From: M3 sp045133615
Lineage (GTDB): Bacteria; Bacteroidota; Bacteroidia; Bacteroidales; Muribaculaceae
Reading direction: 5' to 3'
NCBI GenBank assembly: GCA_045133615.1
Contig: JBGUUQ010000020.1
Span: forward strand, 1 to 36,300
Length of the DNA stretch: 36,300 nucleotides
Positions 1-8,040 of the stretch are shown here, in pieces; within the stretch, counting starts at the first letter, position 1; each line of letters opens with the position of its first letter. The position numbers and the translations under genes were made by a program. Under the pieces are notes generated by a model. That model made no database searches. It was given only the letters and a program-made list of their open reading frames with translations, and was not told the DNA's origin.

Positions 1-575
1 TCGTTTCTAACGCTTCTTGTACTACCAACTGCTTGGCTCCCATCGCTAAGGTATTGCACGACAACTGGGGTATCACCGATGGTTTGATGACCACCGTTCA
101 CTCTACTACTGCTACTCAAAAGACCGTTGACGGTCCCTCTTTGAAGGACTGGCGTGGTGGCCGTGCTGCTTCTGGCAACATCATCCCCTCTTCTACCGGT
201 GCTGCTAAGGCTGTAGGTAAAGTTATCCCCGAACTCAACGGCAAATTGACCGGTATGTCAATGCGCGTTCCTACTCTCGACGTTTCTGTTGTTGACCTCA
301 CCGTTAACCTCGCTAAGCCCGCTACTTACGCTGAAATCTGCGCTGCTATGAAGGCTGCTGCTGAAGGCGAACTCGCTGGCGTACTTGGTTACACTGAAGA
401 TGCTGTTGTTTCTTCTGACTTCCTCGGCGACACTCGTACTTCAATCTTCGACGCTAAGGCTGGTATCGCTTTGACCGACACCTTCGTTAAGGTTGTTTCT
501 TGGTACGACAATGAAATCGGTTACTCTAACAAAGTACTCGAACTCATCGCTCACATGAAGAAAGTTAACGGCTAA
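1..575 (+). CDS. gap: Glyceraldehyde-3-phosphate dehydrogenase, C-terminal part (5' end outside window)
   Basis: Cytosolic glycolytic enzyme that oxidises glyceraldehyde 3-phosphate to 1,3-bisphosphoglycerate with NAD. The reading frame is already open at base 3 and encodes the active-site segment SNASCTTNCLAP, with the catalytic Cys codon at 18-20, so only the catalytic domain and C-terminus are present (about 190 of about 335 residues). The family's WYDNEIGYSNKV motif lies near the end. Codon use is strongly restricted (AAC, AAG, GCT, ATC), as expected of a highly expressed gene. A strong intrinsic terminator follows about 27 bases after the stop. The family assignment is certain; the true start is not visible. 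Confidence 0.97.
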   Translation, partial: VSNASCTTNCLAPIAKVLHDNWGITDGLMTTVHSTTATQKTVDGPSLKDWRGGRAASGNIIPSSTGAAKAVGKVIPELNGKLTGMSMRVPTLDVSVVDLTVNLAKPATYAEICAAMKAAAEGELAGVLGYTEDAVVSSDFLGDTRTSIFDAKAGIALTDTFVKVVSWYDNEIGYSNKVLELIAHMKKVNG

Positions 576-601
576 TCATAAGCCCATAACATTCATACAG
601 C

Positions 602-632
602 AAGGCCGAGGCGTTTCGCCCCGGCCTTTTTT
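602..632 (+). terminator. Intrinsic terminator of gap
   Basis: A GC-rich hairpin with 12-base arms, one mismatch and a 3-base TTT loop (arms AAGGCCGAGGCG and CGCCCCGGCCTT) is followed by a run of six T. It lies directly downstream of the GAPDH stop codon on the same strand. Confidence 0.93.
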
Positions 633-659
633 ATCGCCTTTGCAAATATCATCGCCAAT

Positions 660-704
660 AAATCTATGCAAAATTAAAATCAGATTTTAATTTTGCATAG
701 ATTT
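660..704. repeat. 45-bp perfect AT-rich palindrome
   Basis: Two 22-base arms are exact reverse complements around one central A at 682. The palindrome lies between the convergent gap and rnhA genes. A second inverted repeat (TTTATGTAA at 703-711, TTACATAAA at 734-742) adjoins it, and a small GCGGT/ACCGC hairpin lies at 750-771. Together these account for most of the 237-base gap. A role as a bidirectional terminator is plausible from position but is an inference. Confidence 0.85.
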
Positions 705-812
705 TATGTAATTTCAAAATTTGATTTTAGACTTTACATAAAGTGTATGGCGGTCAGCAACAACTTACCGCAACACAAGGCTCGATAATACCATGGGATA
801 AAATATAACGGA

Positions 813-1451
813 TTATTTGCGACCGAAATCTGCCGGAATTTCCCCCCAGCGTTCAGTTTCCCATTTGATGATACGATTGGCGGGAGTATTGGTTGCCAAC
901 CATGCGTTGGCTCTACGCAACATATCAAGAATACGACCGTTGCGTGGAGTGGGCTGTAACGTCGTTTTACTCTGTCGATTACGCACCCAAGCTTGAGCCG
1001 TTCGACTGTCAGAATAGATTGGCGTCGTAGTGTTTCCTGACTTCTTCAACAGCGCCAATGCGTGGACTATGGCAAGAAATTCTCCGATATTGTTGGTTCC
1101 GTCCTCAAGCGGACCGACATGAAATATCGTCTCGCCGGTGCGGACATTGACACCGCGATATTCTACCGGTCCCGGATTTTTAGAACACGCCGCATCGACG
1201 GCAATGCTATCCAACACAATCTCCGGAAAAGCCTCATAGTTGACCACCTGCGGGCGATGAGATGCTATTTTTTGCAGTATTATATAATCGTCAGGGTCGT
1301 TGCGATAGGCTTCTGTGGCTTCTTCCTGAGTATTAAAACTTTTATAGCGTGCACCGGGAAATCCCTCTACCTGTGCCTTGCATTCTTCCCAAGAATCATA
1401 GATACCGGAACTATGTCCCGCCCAAACTACGTAAAATTTTCGTCTTGCCAT
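813..1451 (-). CDS. rnhA: Ribonuclease HI with N-terminal viroplasmin domain
   Basis: Degrades the RNA strand of RNA-DNA hybrids, such as R-loops and primers. Residues 3-50 (KFYVVWAGHSSGIYDSW...) match the Caulimovirus viroplasmin-type domain, which binds RNA/DNA hybrids in other RNases H. Residues 80-211 are the RNase H fold with the acidic residues D86 (IAVDAAC), E124 (NIGEFLA), D148 (YSDS) and D208 (IPADFG) in the DEDD order. At 212 residues it has the length usual for this two-domain form in Bacteroidales. It is the last gene of the apparent ribE-aroK-ald-rnhA operon, 13 bases after the preceding stop. Confidence 0.93.
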   Translation of the reverse strand: MARRKFYVVWAGHSSGIYDSWEECKAQVEGFPGARYKSFNTQEEATEAYRNDPDDYIILQKIASHRPQVVNYEAFPEIVLDSIAVDAACSKNPGPVEYRGVNVRTGETIFHVGPLEDGTNNIGEFLAIVHALALLKKSGNTTTPIYSDSRTAQAWVRNRQSKTTLQPTPRNGRILDMLRRANAWLATNTPANRIIKWETERWGEIPADFGRK

Positions 1452-1464
1452 TTTTACAGAGTGA

Positions 1465-2634
1465 TTAGGAGAATGTGAGGATGAGAGTTATATCGACATG
1501 GCGAATACCGATGATTCGTGCAATTCGCGGATTTACCACTTTTCCCAAGAATGTACAGACGGCACATTGCATACCGGGAAGCAATTTGATTGTATTATTG
1601 ACCCCTTCACAAGATATTATGCGGTCAAACAATGTGAGGAATGTATTGCTCAACGCCATTGCTGCCGTACGAGGGACAGCATTGCCCACATTATTGTAAC
1701 ATACACGTGTAGCCGGTGGCGTTTGTTGTCCGAGCGACGAAGCATCGACAGTAAGTAGCGACGGGAACGTGGCCCCATTGTCGTGATTAAGGTCAAAAAT
1801 CACCACTCCGCGCTTCATTTCCGCAACCATATCCGAGTTGATTGTATAGAGCGGTGCGACATCAGTGGCAATAACCACATCAGCCGTGCGCAAAGCATTA
1901 AGGAGTACTCTCGGATGAAGCACGGATGTCACAAGATTGGCCCCAAATTCTTGGGAGGCGGTGCGGAGACGATACACATCGTTGTCAAACATCCTCACCA
2001 AAGCCCCTTGTCCTGCCGCCGAACGAGCTGCGGCACGTGCGGCAATACCGGAGCCAAGGATTACCGTCTCACACGGCGCGATGCCCGACACTCCGCCAAG
2101 CAATATCCCTTTGCCATGAGTAGCATCCGCGAGCAACGATGATGCAAGAGCAATGGACGCACGCCCATCGACTTCCGACAATATATCGGCAAACGGAGTG
2201 TTGCCTCGCTCGTCTTTAATAAAATCTATTGCAATCGATGTGATACCACGTTCAAGAAGCGCGTTTACCGATTCGCGCGTTTGGCGATTGGCATGTAGCA
2301 GAGTCAGCAACAACGCTCCCCGTTTCATCTTTTTTATCTCAACAGGCGACAATGGCGCAAGATGAATCACAATATCGCATCGCAGAGTTTCATCACGGTC
2401 GACAATCTGCGCTCCGCAACGGGAATAATTGCCATCCGTGTAGTGTATGACAGATGCCGCGTCTTGCTGGACTTTTATCGTATAGCCCCGTTCGACAAGC
2501 ATCTCCACCGCTTCCGGGGTCAATGGGAAGCGACGCTCGGCATCACTGTTGCCTTTAGGCAGTCCGATTGACAGGCTTCGGCGAGAAACTGCTGTGGCCG
2601 ACGGCTGTTCGGCAGGGGTTAATTCGGCATTCAT
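1465..2634 (-). CDS. Alanine dehydrogenase / PNT-family protein
   Basis: The fold is that of alanine dehydrogenase and the transhydrogenase alpha subunit: an N-terminal substrate domain (about residues 20-155) and a Rossmann NAD-binding domain with ILGSGIAA at 192-199. Family members interconvert L-alanine and pyruvate. By eye, the substrate Arg (R35 in ERRFPLTPE), the catalytic His (H114 in LLTLLHANR) and the later Asp (FDLNHDNG) are kept. The Lys of the usual KVKEP motif is absent: the aligned stretch is IHLAPLS (residues 90-96). The substrate is therefore uncertain and no gene symbol is given. The gene sits 14 bases after aroK. Length (389) is close to the family norm of about 370. Confidence 0.85.
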   Translation of the reverse strand: MNAELTPAEQPSATAVSRRSLSIGLPKGNSDAERRFPLTPEAVEMLVERGYTIKVQQDAASVIHYTDGNYSRCGAQIVDRDETLRCDIVIHLAPLSPVEIKKMKRGALLLTLLHANRQTRESVNALLERGITSIAIDFIKDERGNTPFADILSEVDGRASIALASSLLADATHGKGILLGGVSGIAPCETVILGSGIAARAAARSAAGQGALVRMFDNDVYRLRTASQEFGANLVTSVLHPRVLLNALRTADVVIATDVAPLYTINSDMVAEMKRGVVIFDLNHDNGATFPSLLTVDASSLGQQTPPATRVCYNNVGNAVPRTAAMALSNTFLTLFDRIISCEGVNNTIKLLPGMQCAVCTFLGKVVNPRIARIIGIRHVDITLILTFS

Positions 2635-2648
2635 GATCGGGAGGAGTA

Positions 2649-3176
2649 TTATATGGAAAGTTGCGTGCGAAACCGTGCTACAGTATCGGATATTTCACAT
2701 TCATTTTCAAGCAAATCTGATTGAAACGAAATCTGCGCTTTTGAATAGTGAGGCATTCGCTTTTCAAGAGCTTCGACTATGAATCGGCGCAACTCTTCGT
2801 CGTCTTTATCGGCAATGAGCGGACGCTTATGGCGACCTCTCATAAGGCGCGAATGAAGTTTGTCGAGCGATGTATTGAGAAATACGGTGGTACCATGGGC
2901 ATTCATATAGTCCATATTGTCAAAGAAACACGGAGTCCCGCCGCCACACGCTATTATCACATCCTCAAAATCGGAAACCTCATGAAGCAGATTGCGCTCT
3001 ATGTCGCGAAAACCGGACTCTCCGCGTTCGGCAAAAATTTCGCGCACGGTGTGGTGGTATCGAGCTTCGATATAATGATCGAGATCGATAAATCTAATGC
3101 CGGTAGCTGCCGCGACATTACGTCCGAGGGTCGATTTTCCACAACCCATATAGCCAATGAGAAAAATAGGTTGCAT
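2649..3176 (-). CDS. aroK: Shikimate kinase
   Basis: Phosphorylates the 3-hydroxyl of shikimate with ATP in the chorismate/aromatic amino acid pathway, in the cytosol. From the ATG at 3176 it has 175 residues, typical for the family. It shows the P-loop GYMGCGKST (8-16), the shikimate-binding IDLD (D31, D33), the RDIE segment, the GGGTP motif and the lid motif RHKRPLI. A TTG six codons upstream would overlap the ribE stop. The ATG eight bases after that stop, followed at once by the conserved QPIFLIG strand, is preferred. Translation is probably coupled to ribE. Confidence 0.94.
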   Translation of the reverse strand: MQPIFLIGYMGCGKSTLGRNVAAATGIRFIDLDHYIEARYHHTVREIFAERGESGFRDIERNLLHEVSDFEDVIIACGGGTPCFFDNMDYMNAHGTTVFLNTSLDKLHSRLMRGRHKRPLIADKDDEELRRFIVEALEKRMPHYSKAQISFQSDLLENECEISDTVARFRTQLSI

Positions 3177-3183
3177 GCAGCGT

Positions 3184-3792
3184 CTATTGAGCAAATTCAG
3201 CTAATCGGGCGAGGTATTTGCCGATAATGTCAAATTCAAGATTGACACGACTCCCGACTTCGATGTTTTTGAAATTCGTATGCTCGAATGTATAAGGTAT
3301 AATGGCGACGCGGAAACTGTCGCGTTCGGAATTGCATACGGTGAGACTTACTCCGTTGACCGTAACCGAACCCTTTTCCACTGTCATATATCCCTTAAGT
3401 GCCATTGCAGAATCTACTTCGTAGACAAATTTGTAATATCGGCTGCCATCTACATCTTCAATCTCCTGACATGTAGCAGTACAATCCACATGACCCTGTA
3501 CTATATGACCGTCAAGTCGTCCGTTCATCATCATCGAGCGTTCGAGATTCACCAAGTCACCCACCTTTAAATCGCCGAGATTGCTGCGGTCGAGAGTCTC
3601 TTGAATTGCAGTGACCGTATATGTACCGTCGCCGGGGAGTGTCACTACCGTAAGGCATACTCCGTTGTGAGCGACTGATTGGTCTATACGAAGTTCGTCG
3701 GTAAACGAACATGAAAGCGTGAGATGCACATTGCCTCCGTCGCGTTCAATAGCCACCACACGGGCAGCCTCTTCTACTATTCCTGAAAACAT
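3184..3792 (-). CDS. ribE: Riboflavin synthase, alpha chain
   Basis: Dismutates two 6,7-dimethyl-8-ribityllumazine molecules into riboflavin and a pyrimidine. The N-terminus MFSGIVEE is the family signature. Two tandem lumazine-binding barrels are visible (about 1-96 and 97-190), each with the hallmark pattern (NGVCLTV in the first, VNGVSLTV in the second). At 202 residues it has normal length. It is the first gene of a minus-strand operon with aroK, an alanine-dehydrogenase-like gene and rnhA, and has a near-ideal Bacteroidetes promoter about 23-55 bases upstream. Confidence 0.95.
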   Translation of the reverse strand: MFSGIVEEAARVVAIERDGGNVHLTLSCSFTDELRIDQSVAHNGVCLTVVTLPGDGTYTVTAIQETLDRSNLGDLKVGDLVNLERSMMMNGRLDGHIVQGHVDCTATCQEIEDVDGSRYYKFVYEVDSAMALKGYMTVEKGSVTVNGVSLTVCNSERDSFRVAIIPYTFEHTNFKNIEVGSRVNLEFDIIGKYLARLAEFAQ

Positions 3793-3814
3793 CCTGATTT
3801 CTTTTTATTTTTCG

Positions 3815-3846
3815 CAAATATAACCATAATCCCGCTAACGGACAAA
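3815..3846 (-). promoter_or_regulatory. Promoter of the ribE operon
   Basis: On the minus strand TTTG (3843-3846) is followed after exactly 20 bases by TATATTTG (3815-3822). This fits the Bacteroidetes primary-sigma consensus TTTG-N19-21-TAnnTTTG. The predicted start leaves a leader of about 15 bases before the ribE ATG. Confidence 0.8.
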
Positions 3847-3937
3847 CCTCTCCGGCTGATTTTGGACTGAGAGCAACAAGACAAAAAGCTGCTTATGCGA
3901 TGGTTAATTTTTGTAAATATCCAATCATCCGACTCAA

Positions 3938-3945
3938 TATCTTTG
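3938..3945 (+). promoter_or_regulatory. Probable -7 box for the secreted EEP gene
   Basis: TATCTTTG fits TAnnTTTG exactly. A TTTTTG at 3908-3913 could be the -33 element, but the spacing (24 bases) is longer than usual. It would give a leader of about 55 bases before the ATG at 4008. Confidence 0.55.
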
Positions 3946-4007
3946 TGTCTTAAAAATTTTTATAGCTAAATTAGCGCAAAATTAGCTAACATTAATACTG
4001 TCCCATT

Positions 4008-5051
4008 ATGAAACGACTCGGCATAGCTTTGTTATGCGCCATAATTGCCTGTATATCCGCTTCGGCTCAAAAGAGCGAGAAGAAAATGATGGTACTCGGC
4101 GTAGCTTTCTATAATCTTGAAAATCTTTTCGACACTATCAATTCCAACGGCTCTTACGACAAGGAATTTTCCCCCGAAGGTGCGCGTCAGTGGAATGGCG
4201 ATAAATATTGGAAAAAAATACGCAACATGTCGTATGCCATATCGCAGATGACCACAAAAACCACCCCGATGGGACCGGCAATAATCGGGGTATCGGAAAT
4301 TGAAAACAAAACGGTACTCGATGACCTTGTTCGTGCCGATGCTATTAAAAAGTGGCAACTTCAAGTCGTACACCACGATTCGCCCGACCGTCGTGGAGTA
4401 GATGTCGGATTGCTTTATAATCCGCGTTTTTTCAGATTACTTAATGTGACAAACCACACGCTCCATATCGAGGGGAAACCCGATTTCCGTACTCGTGACC
4501 AAATGTGTGTCTACGGACTTCTTGCCGGAGAAAAAGTGGCAGTTATTGTAAATCACTGGCCCTCACGTCTTGGCGGACAGGAGCAGTCAAGCTATCTGCG
4601 AGAAGCGGCAGCTGCTCTGTCAAAAGAAATTGCCGATTCGGTATGGCGCAAAGACCCGGAAGTCGGTATTATCATTCTCGGCGACCTCAACGACGACCCC
4701 CACGATAAGTCGTGCGCCAAGGTGCTTGGAGCCAAGAAAAATGCAAAAGATGTGGATGGCGAGCATGGCTTTTACAACCCATTTTGGCAAGTGCTCGACA
4801 AGGGGGTAGGCTCATTGGCATACAAAGGTGCATGGAATCTATTCGACCAAATCATCATCTCAGGCAATCTCCTCGGCAAAAAACAAGGAGGATTGAAATA
4901 CTGGAAATGCGAAGTCTTCAACCGCGACTTTCTGAGAGACACAGAAGGCAACCGTCAAGGATACCCGCGACGCACATACGCCTCCGGAGTATTCTTAAAC
5001 GGCTATTCCGACCACTATCCCACCGAAATTTTCTTCACGAAAGAACTTTAA
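4008..5051 (+). CDS. Secreted endonuclease/exonuclease/phosphatase-family protein
   Basis: Metal-dependent phosphodiesterase fold (the DNase I-like EEP superfamily); the substrate cannot be told from sequence. Residues 1-21 are a signal peptide ending ASAQ, so the product is exported, most likely to the periplasm or surface. Superfamily motifs appear in order: YNLENL (35-40), the metal-binding Glu in GVSEIE (E97), NHWPSR (catalytic His), LGDLNDDP, and the terminal SDHYP (D335-H336). At 347 residues it matches the usual Bacteroidales secreted form. Its TAA overlaps the stop codon of the convergent nucleoside kinase gene, so there is no room for an intergenic terminator. Confidence 0.9.
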   Translation: MKRLGIALLCAIIACISASAQKSEKKMMVLGVAFYNLENLFDTINSNGSYDKEFSPEGARQWNGDKYWKKIRNMSYAISQMTTKTTPMGPAIIGVSEIENKTVLDDLVRADAIKKWQLQVVHHDSPDRRGVDVGLLYNPRFFRLLNVTNHTLHIEGKPDFRTRDQMCVYGLLAGEKVAVIVNHWPSRLGGQEQSSYLREAAAALSKEIADSVWRKDPEVGIIILGDLNDDPHDKSCAKVLGAKKNAKDVDGEHGFYNPFWQVLDKGVGSLAYKGAWNLFDQIIISGNLLGKKQGGLKYWKCEVFNRDFLRDTEGNRQGYPRRTYASGVFLNGYSDHYPTEIFFTKEL

Positions 5052-6718
5052 TAGTGAAATGAACTGCCGCCGAGAAATTCGCGAAGGAGCGACGTAGGCG
5101 GAACGATGCGGTCGCCTATCGGCTCGAAATAATTCAAGAATGAGCGCAGACGATAGGCCTCTCCGTATTCCGGTATATCGCGAGGCACGCTTTTAAGGAT
5201 TTCCTCCCCAAGCTCTTTCATTACACCAAGTTCAAATATAAGCGATGAATTAAACATGGCATCGGCATTTTCCTGATACGGGAAGATCCACTTCTCTTCA
5301 CCGCGACGCACACTCGGCCAACGACGAATCGTGTCGGCAGCCGATACTCCGCGATATTTATAATCTCTGATTATGCGACGCAAGAGGCGATTGTCGGTTG
5401 TCGGAACCCAATTGTGGTCGTCGATAGACAACGTGGTCAATGCCGATACATAAACGGAAAATTTCATCTCCGGAGCAATCGAGGCCGTAAGCTCCGGATT
5501 AAGTCCGTGAATACCCTCAAGCAGTAACACCGAATTTTCTCCGAGTTTGAGCTTTTTACCCTTATATTGGCGACATCCGAGTTCAAAATTATAAGTGGGC
5601 AACTCCACCTCTTCACCGGCAATCAGCGCATTCAAATCCTTGTTGAACTGCTCCAAATCGAGAGCATAGAGCGATTCATAATCATACTCGCCATCCTCGT
5701 CGAGCGGAGTATCCACTCGATTGACAAAATAATCGTCCAATGAAATCATCTGCGGTATCAGGTGATTGGTCATCAATTGGATGGCAAGTCGTTTGGTAGT
5801 GGTAGTCTTTCCCGACGATGACGGACCGGCAAGAAGCACCACTCGCGCACCTCCCTCATGGTAGCGACGTGTTATTTCATCGGAAATGCGTGCAAGTTTT
5901 TTATCATGAAGAGCCTCCGCCACATTGATAAGCATCCCGCTGTCGCGACGGGTGACGGCCGAGTTCAATTCCCCTACATTGCTTACGCCGATTATTCGGT
6001 TAAACTCCAAATAATCGGTAAATGCTCGATACAATTTCTCCTGTTCTACCGGTTTTGCTGCAACGTTTTTATTTTCGGAATCGATTCCCATCAATAAAAA
6101 TCCATCCTTGTAAGGCACCAAATCAAAAACACGGAGCATGCCGGTCGACGGAGCTAAATTTCCATAATAGCTGTCGCAAATGTTGTCGAGACGATAATAG
6201 ACCGTGTATAATTCATGAGTGGATTGAAGCAAGCGCACTTTATCCGAGAGCCCTTGCTTTTCAAAAATTTTTATGACATCTGCCGTAAGTCGCTCTTTAC
6301 GTTCAAATTCAATATCGGCATCGACAAGTTCAGTCATCCGATTTTTAAGAGCGGTCACAACGTCATTGCTGACAGTAATATCGCCAAGCATCCTACAATA
6401 GTATCCACGAGCAATCGAATGTTCGATACGCAGGCGCACTCCGGGATAGAGATCGGCAATAGCCTTATAAAGCATCATGCACAGCGAGCGGATATACACT
6501 CGATTGCCCGATGCCGAGCGCGAATCAAGAAATTCCACTTGCTTGGGAGAAAATACCGGATAGTGCATATCCTCAGTCTTGTTATTGACACGGGCACATA
6601 TCGGTTCGATATCTATTCTGTCGCGTAATCGCTCAAAAATATCCTTCAGCGACTCTCCACCGGCAATATCTACATATTCTCTGATATTCGTACAATATAT
6701 TTTCAATTGCTTACTCAT
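5048..6718 (-). CDS. TGS-domain nucleoside (uridine-like) kinase
   Basis: A 556-residue composite protein with three parts. An N-terminal TGS-like region (about 1-60, KIYCTNIREYVDIAGG) is followed by a ThrRS/AlaRS second-additional-domain-like part (about 85-180, with HSIARGYYCRM). The C-terminal half is a uridine kinase/phosphoribulokinase-type P-loop kinase with GPSSSGKTT at about 297-305. Such proteins are annotated as nucleoside kinases throughout Bacteroidales. Phosphorylation of uridine or cytidine is inferred from the kinase domain only; the role of the synthetase-like part is unknown to me. The ATG at 6718 (MSKQLKIY) is preferred over a TTG four codons upstream. It is monocistronic and convergent with the EEP gene. 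Confidence 0.85.
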   Translation of the reverse strand: MSKQLKIYCTNIREYVDIAGGESLKDIFERLRDRIDIEPICARVNNKTEDMHYPVFSPKQVEFLDSRSASGNRVYIRSLCMMLYKAIADLYPGVRLRIEHSIARGYYCRMLGDITVSNDVVTALKNRMTELVDADIEFERKERLTADVIKIFEKQGLSDKVRLLQSTHELYTVYYRLDNICDSYYGNLAPSTGMLRVFDLVPYKDGFLLMGIDSENKNVAAKPVEQEKLYRAFTDYLEFNRIIGVSNVGELNSAVTRRDSGMLINVAEALHDKKLARISDEITRRYHEGGARVVLLAGPSSSGKTTTTKRLAIQLMTNHLIPQMISLDDYFVNRVDTPLDEDGEYDYESLYALDLEQFNKDLNALIAGEEVELPTYNFELGCRQYKGKKLKLGENSVLLLEGIHGLNPELTASIAPEMKFSVYVSALTTLSIDDHNWVPTTDNRLLRRIIRDYKYRGVSAADTIRRWPSVRRGEEKWIFPYQENADAMFNSSLIFELGVMKELGEEILKSVPRDIPEYGEAYRLRSFLNYFEPIGDRIVPPTSLLREFLGGSSFHY

Positions 6719-6844
6719 GATGCTTATCAATTTGGAATTTTACGCTAAGATAGCAAAGATTCGTTATATTCAAGTTCATCGTATTGAAATGTAACATTTT
6801 TTTACGACAACTCGGCTTAATGCATTGCGAAGTACCGACAACGA

Positions 6845-6874
6845 CAAAAGGGAACACCTTGCGGGTGCTCCCTA
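6845..6874 (-). terminator. Intrinsic terminator after secG
   Basis: On the minus strand a hairpin GGGAGCACC/GGTGTTCCC (9 bp, one G-U pair) with a short CGCA loop is followed by TTTT. It lies about 25 bases after the secG stop and closes the envelope operon. Confidence 0.88.
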
Positions 6875-6897
6875 TATGGAGTGATTTAATCTGCTTA

Positions 6898-7242
6898 TTA
6901 TTCGGCTACAGGAGCAGTTGCGTCAGCTGCAGGAGTAGCAACAGGTGCTTCAGTGTTGAAGTCGGCCGGTTGAGCTTGCTCTACGGGAGCTGCTTGTACA
7001 CGAGTAGCTTGCACAAGGTCGCGGGGCATAACGAATGCAGAAAGAATTGATACAACGCAGATGAATGCTGCGAGATACCAAGTAGCTTTCTCAACGAAAT
7101 CGGTAGTACGACGTACGCCCATGATTTGGTTGGAACCTGCAAACGTCGACGACAGACCGCCGCCTTTTGATTTTTGGATTAAAACTATGCCAATTAGAAG
7201 AAGAGAGGCAAGGATTGTTAATACGATGAGTGCAACGTACAT
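6898..7242 (-). CDS. secG: Preprotein translocase subunit SecG
   Basis: Small subunit of the SecYEG inner-membrane channel. It has two membrane segments: residues 3-22 and about 55-72. Between them is the conserved cytosolic loop IQKSKGGGLSSTFAGSNQIMGVRRTTDFVEKAT. The C-terminal tail (about 75-114) is rich in Ala, Pro and Glu, as is common in Bacteroidota SecG. It is the last gene of the acyltransferase/sigma-54/LptE/TPR operon, 11 bases after the TPR gene, and is followed by a terminator. Confidence 0.94.
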   Translation of the reverse strand: MYVALIVLTILASLLLIGIVLIQKSKGGGLSSTFAGSNQIMGVRRTTDFVEKATWYLAAFICVVSILSAFVMPRDLVQATRVQAAPVEQAQPADFNTEAPVATPAADATAPVAE

Positions 7243-7253
7243 ATTAATTGAAT

Positions 7254-8036
7254 TTATTTGTTTTGTGACTGATTATGTTGCTGATTTACGATAAGTTTGC
7301 GCAAAAAACGCAATTGGTCTGCAAAGTAAATACTTTTTTCCGGATAATTCAAACTTAAATTGGATATAATTTCATACGCCTTGGCGTAACGGCGTTGTTT
7401 TATGTAAATTTTTGCAAGACTTTCACTTAAAAGTGAATCATCCGTTACTTTGGGCGCATTAATAGGCGAATCGTCGGATATAACCGGCGGTTCTTCCGTC
7501 TCCTGCTCGGACGATGACGGGAAATGCCCGGCTTGTTCACGACTTTTGATAATAAATGCATTGATTAAAGCATCTTGCGAATCGTCGGAAGCCTCCGACA
7601 AATCTGGAATACTCTTCTCCTCCTCCTGAGCCAACAATTGCGCATAGTCGGGAGTGGGATTGAATATAAGACGCTCAAGCATTTCGTCCTCTTTCGGGTC
7701 TTGTGTGCCGTAATTACTGATGAATGTGGTTATTGCATCGTTGGTCGACACCGGCTCCGGTCGCTTTTCATCCGGATAAAAGCCGGAAAAACGATTGCCG
7801 TCAGGCTCTATCAGCCGATAGAGCGTACTGCGGTCAGGAGCGTTAAGAGCAAGTCGTTCGGTTATGCGTCGACGGGTATCGGCATCAAGCACCCCTTTAT
7901 CGCGGGCAAGCATGATGGTTGCCGGAAGAGTAAACGATGGATAACAACGAGCCAATTCATCGACGAGTTCAACGGGGATTTGACTCGTCGGCTCGTCGAG
8001 CAACGACATGAATTGTTGTAGTGCAGAGTCGCTCAT
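7254..8036 (-). CDS. TPR-like protein of the LptE-SecG operon, function unknown
   Basis: A 260-residue protein without a signal peptide, so probably cytoplasmic. The N-terminal half (about 1-100) is a helical region with no family I recognise. The middle (about 110-195) is acidic, rich in Ser, Glu and Pro, and likely disordered. The C-terminus (about 200-245) reads like one TPR-type helix pair (SLAKIYIKQRRYAKAYEIISNLSLNYPEKSIYFADQ, quoted here only as a region label: residues SLAKIYIKQRRYAKAYEI onward). The ATG at 8036 lies four bases after the lptE stop and is chosen over an upstream ATG that would overlap lptE by 23 bases. Its place between lptE and secG suggests a link to envelope biogenesis, but that is inference. 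Confidence 0.75.
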   Translation of the reverse strand: MSDSALQQFMSLLDEPTSQIPVELVDELARCYPSFTLPATIMLARDKGVLDADTRRRITERLALNAPDRSTLYRLIEPDGNRFSGFYPDEKRPEPVSTNDAITTFISNYGTQDPKEDEMLERLIFNPTPDYAQLLAQEEEKSIPDLSEASDDSQDALINAFIIKSREQAGHFPSSSEQETEEPPVISDDSPINAPKVTDDSLLSESLAKIYIKQRRYAKAYEIISNLSLNYPEKSIYFADQLRFLRKLIVNQQHNQSQNK

Positions 8037-8040
8037 CGTA

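Noticed and set aside
1062..1478. A 138-codon plus-strand frame across rnhA.
   Set aside because: It is antisense to a conserved RNase HI with all catalytic residues; no independent start signal or domain.
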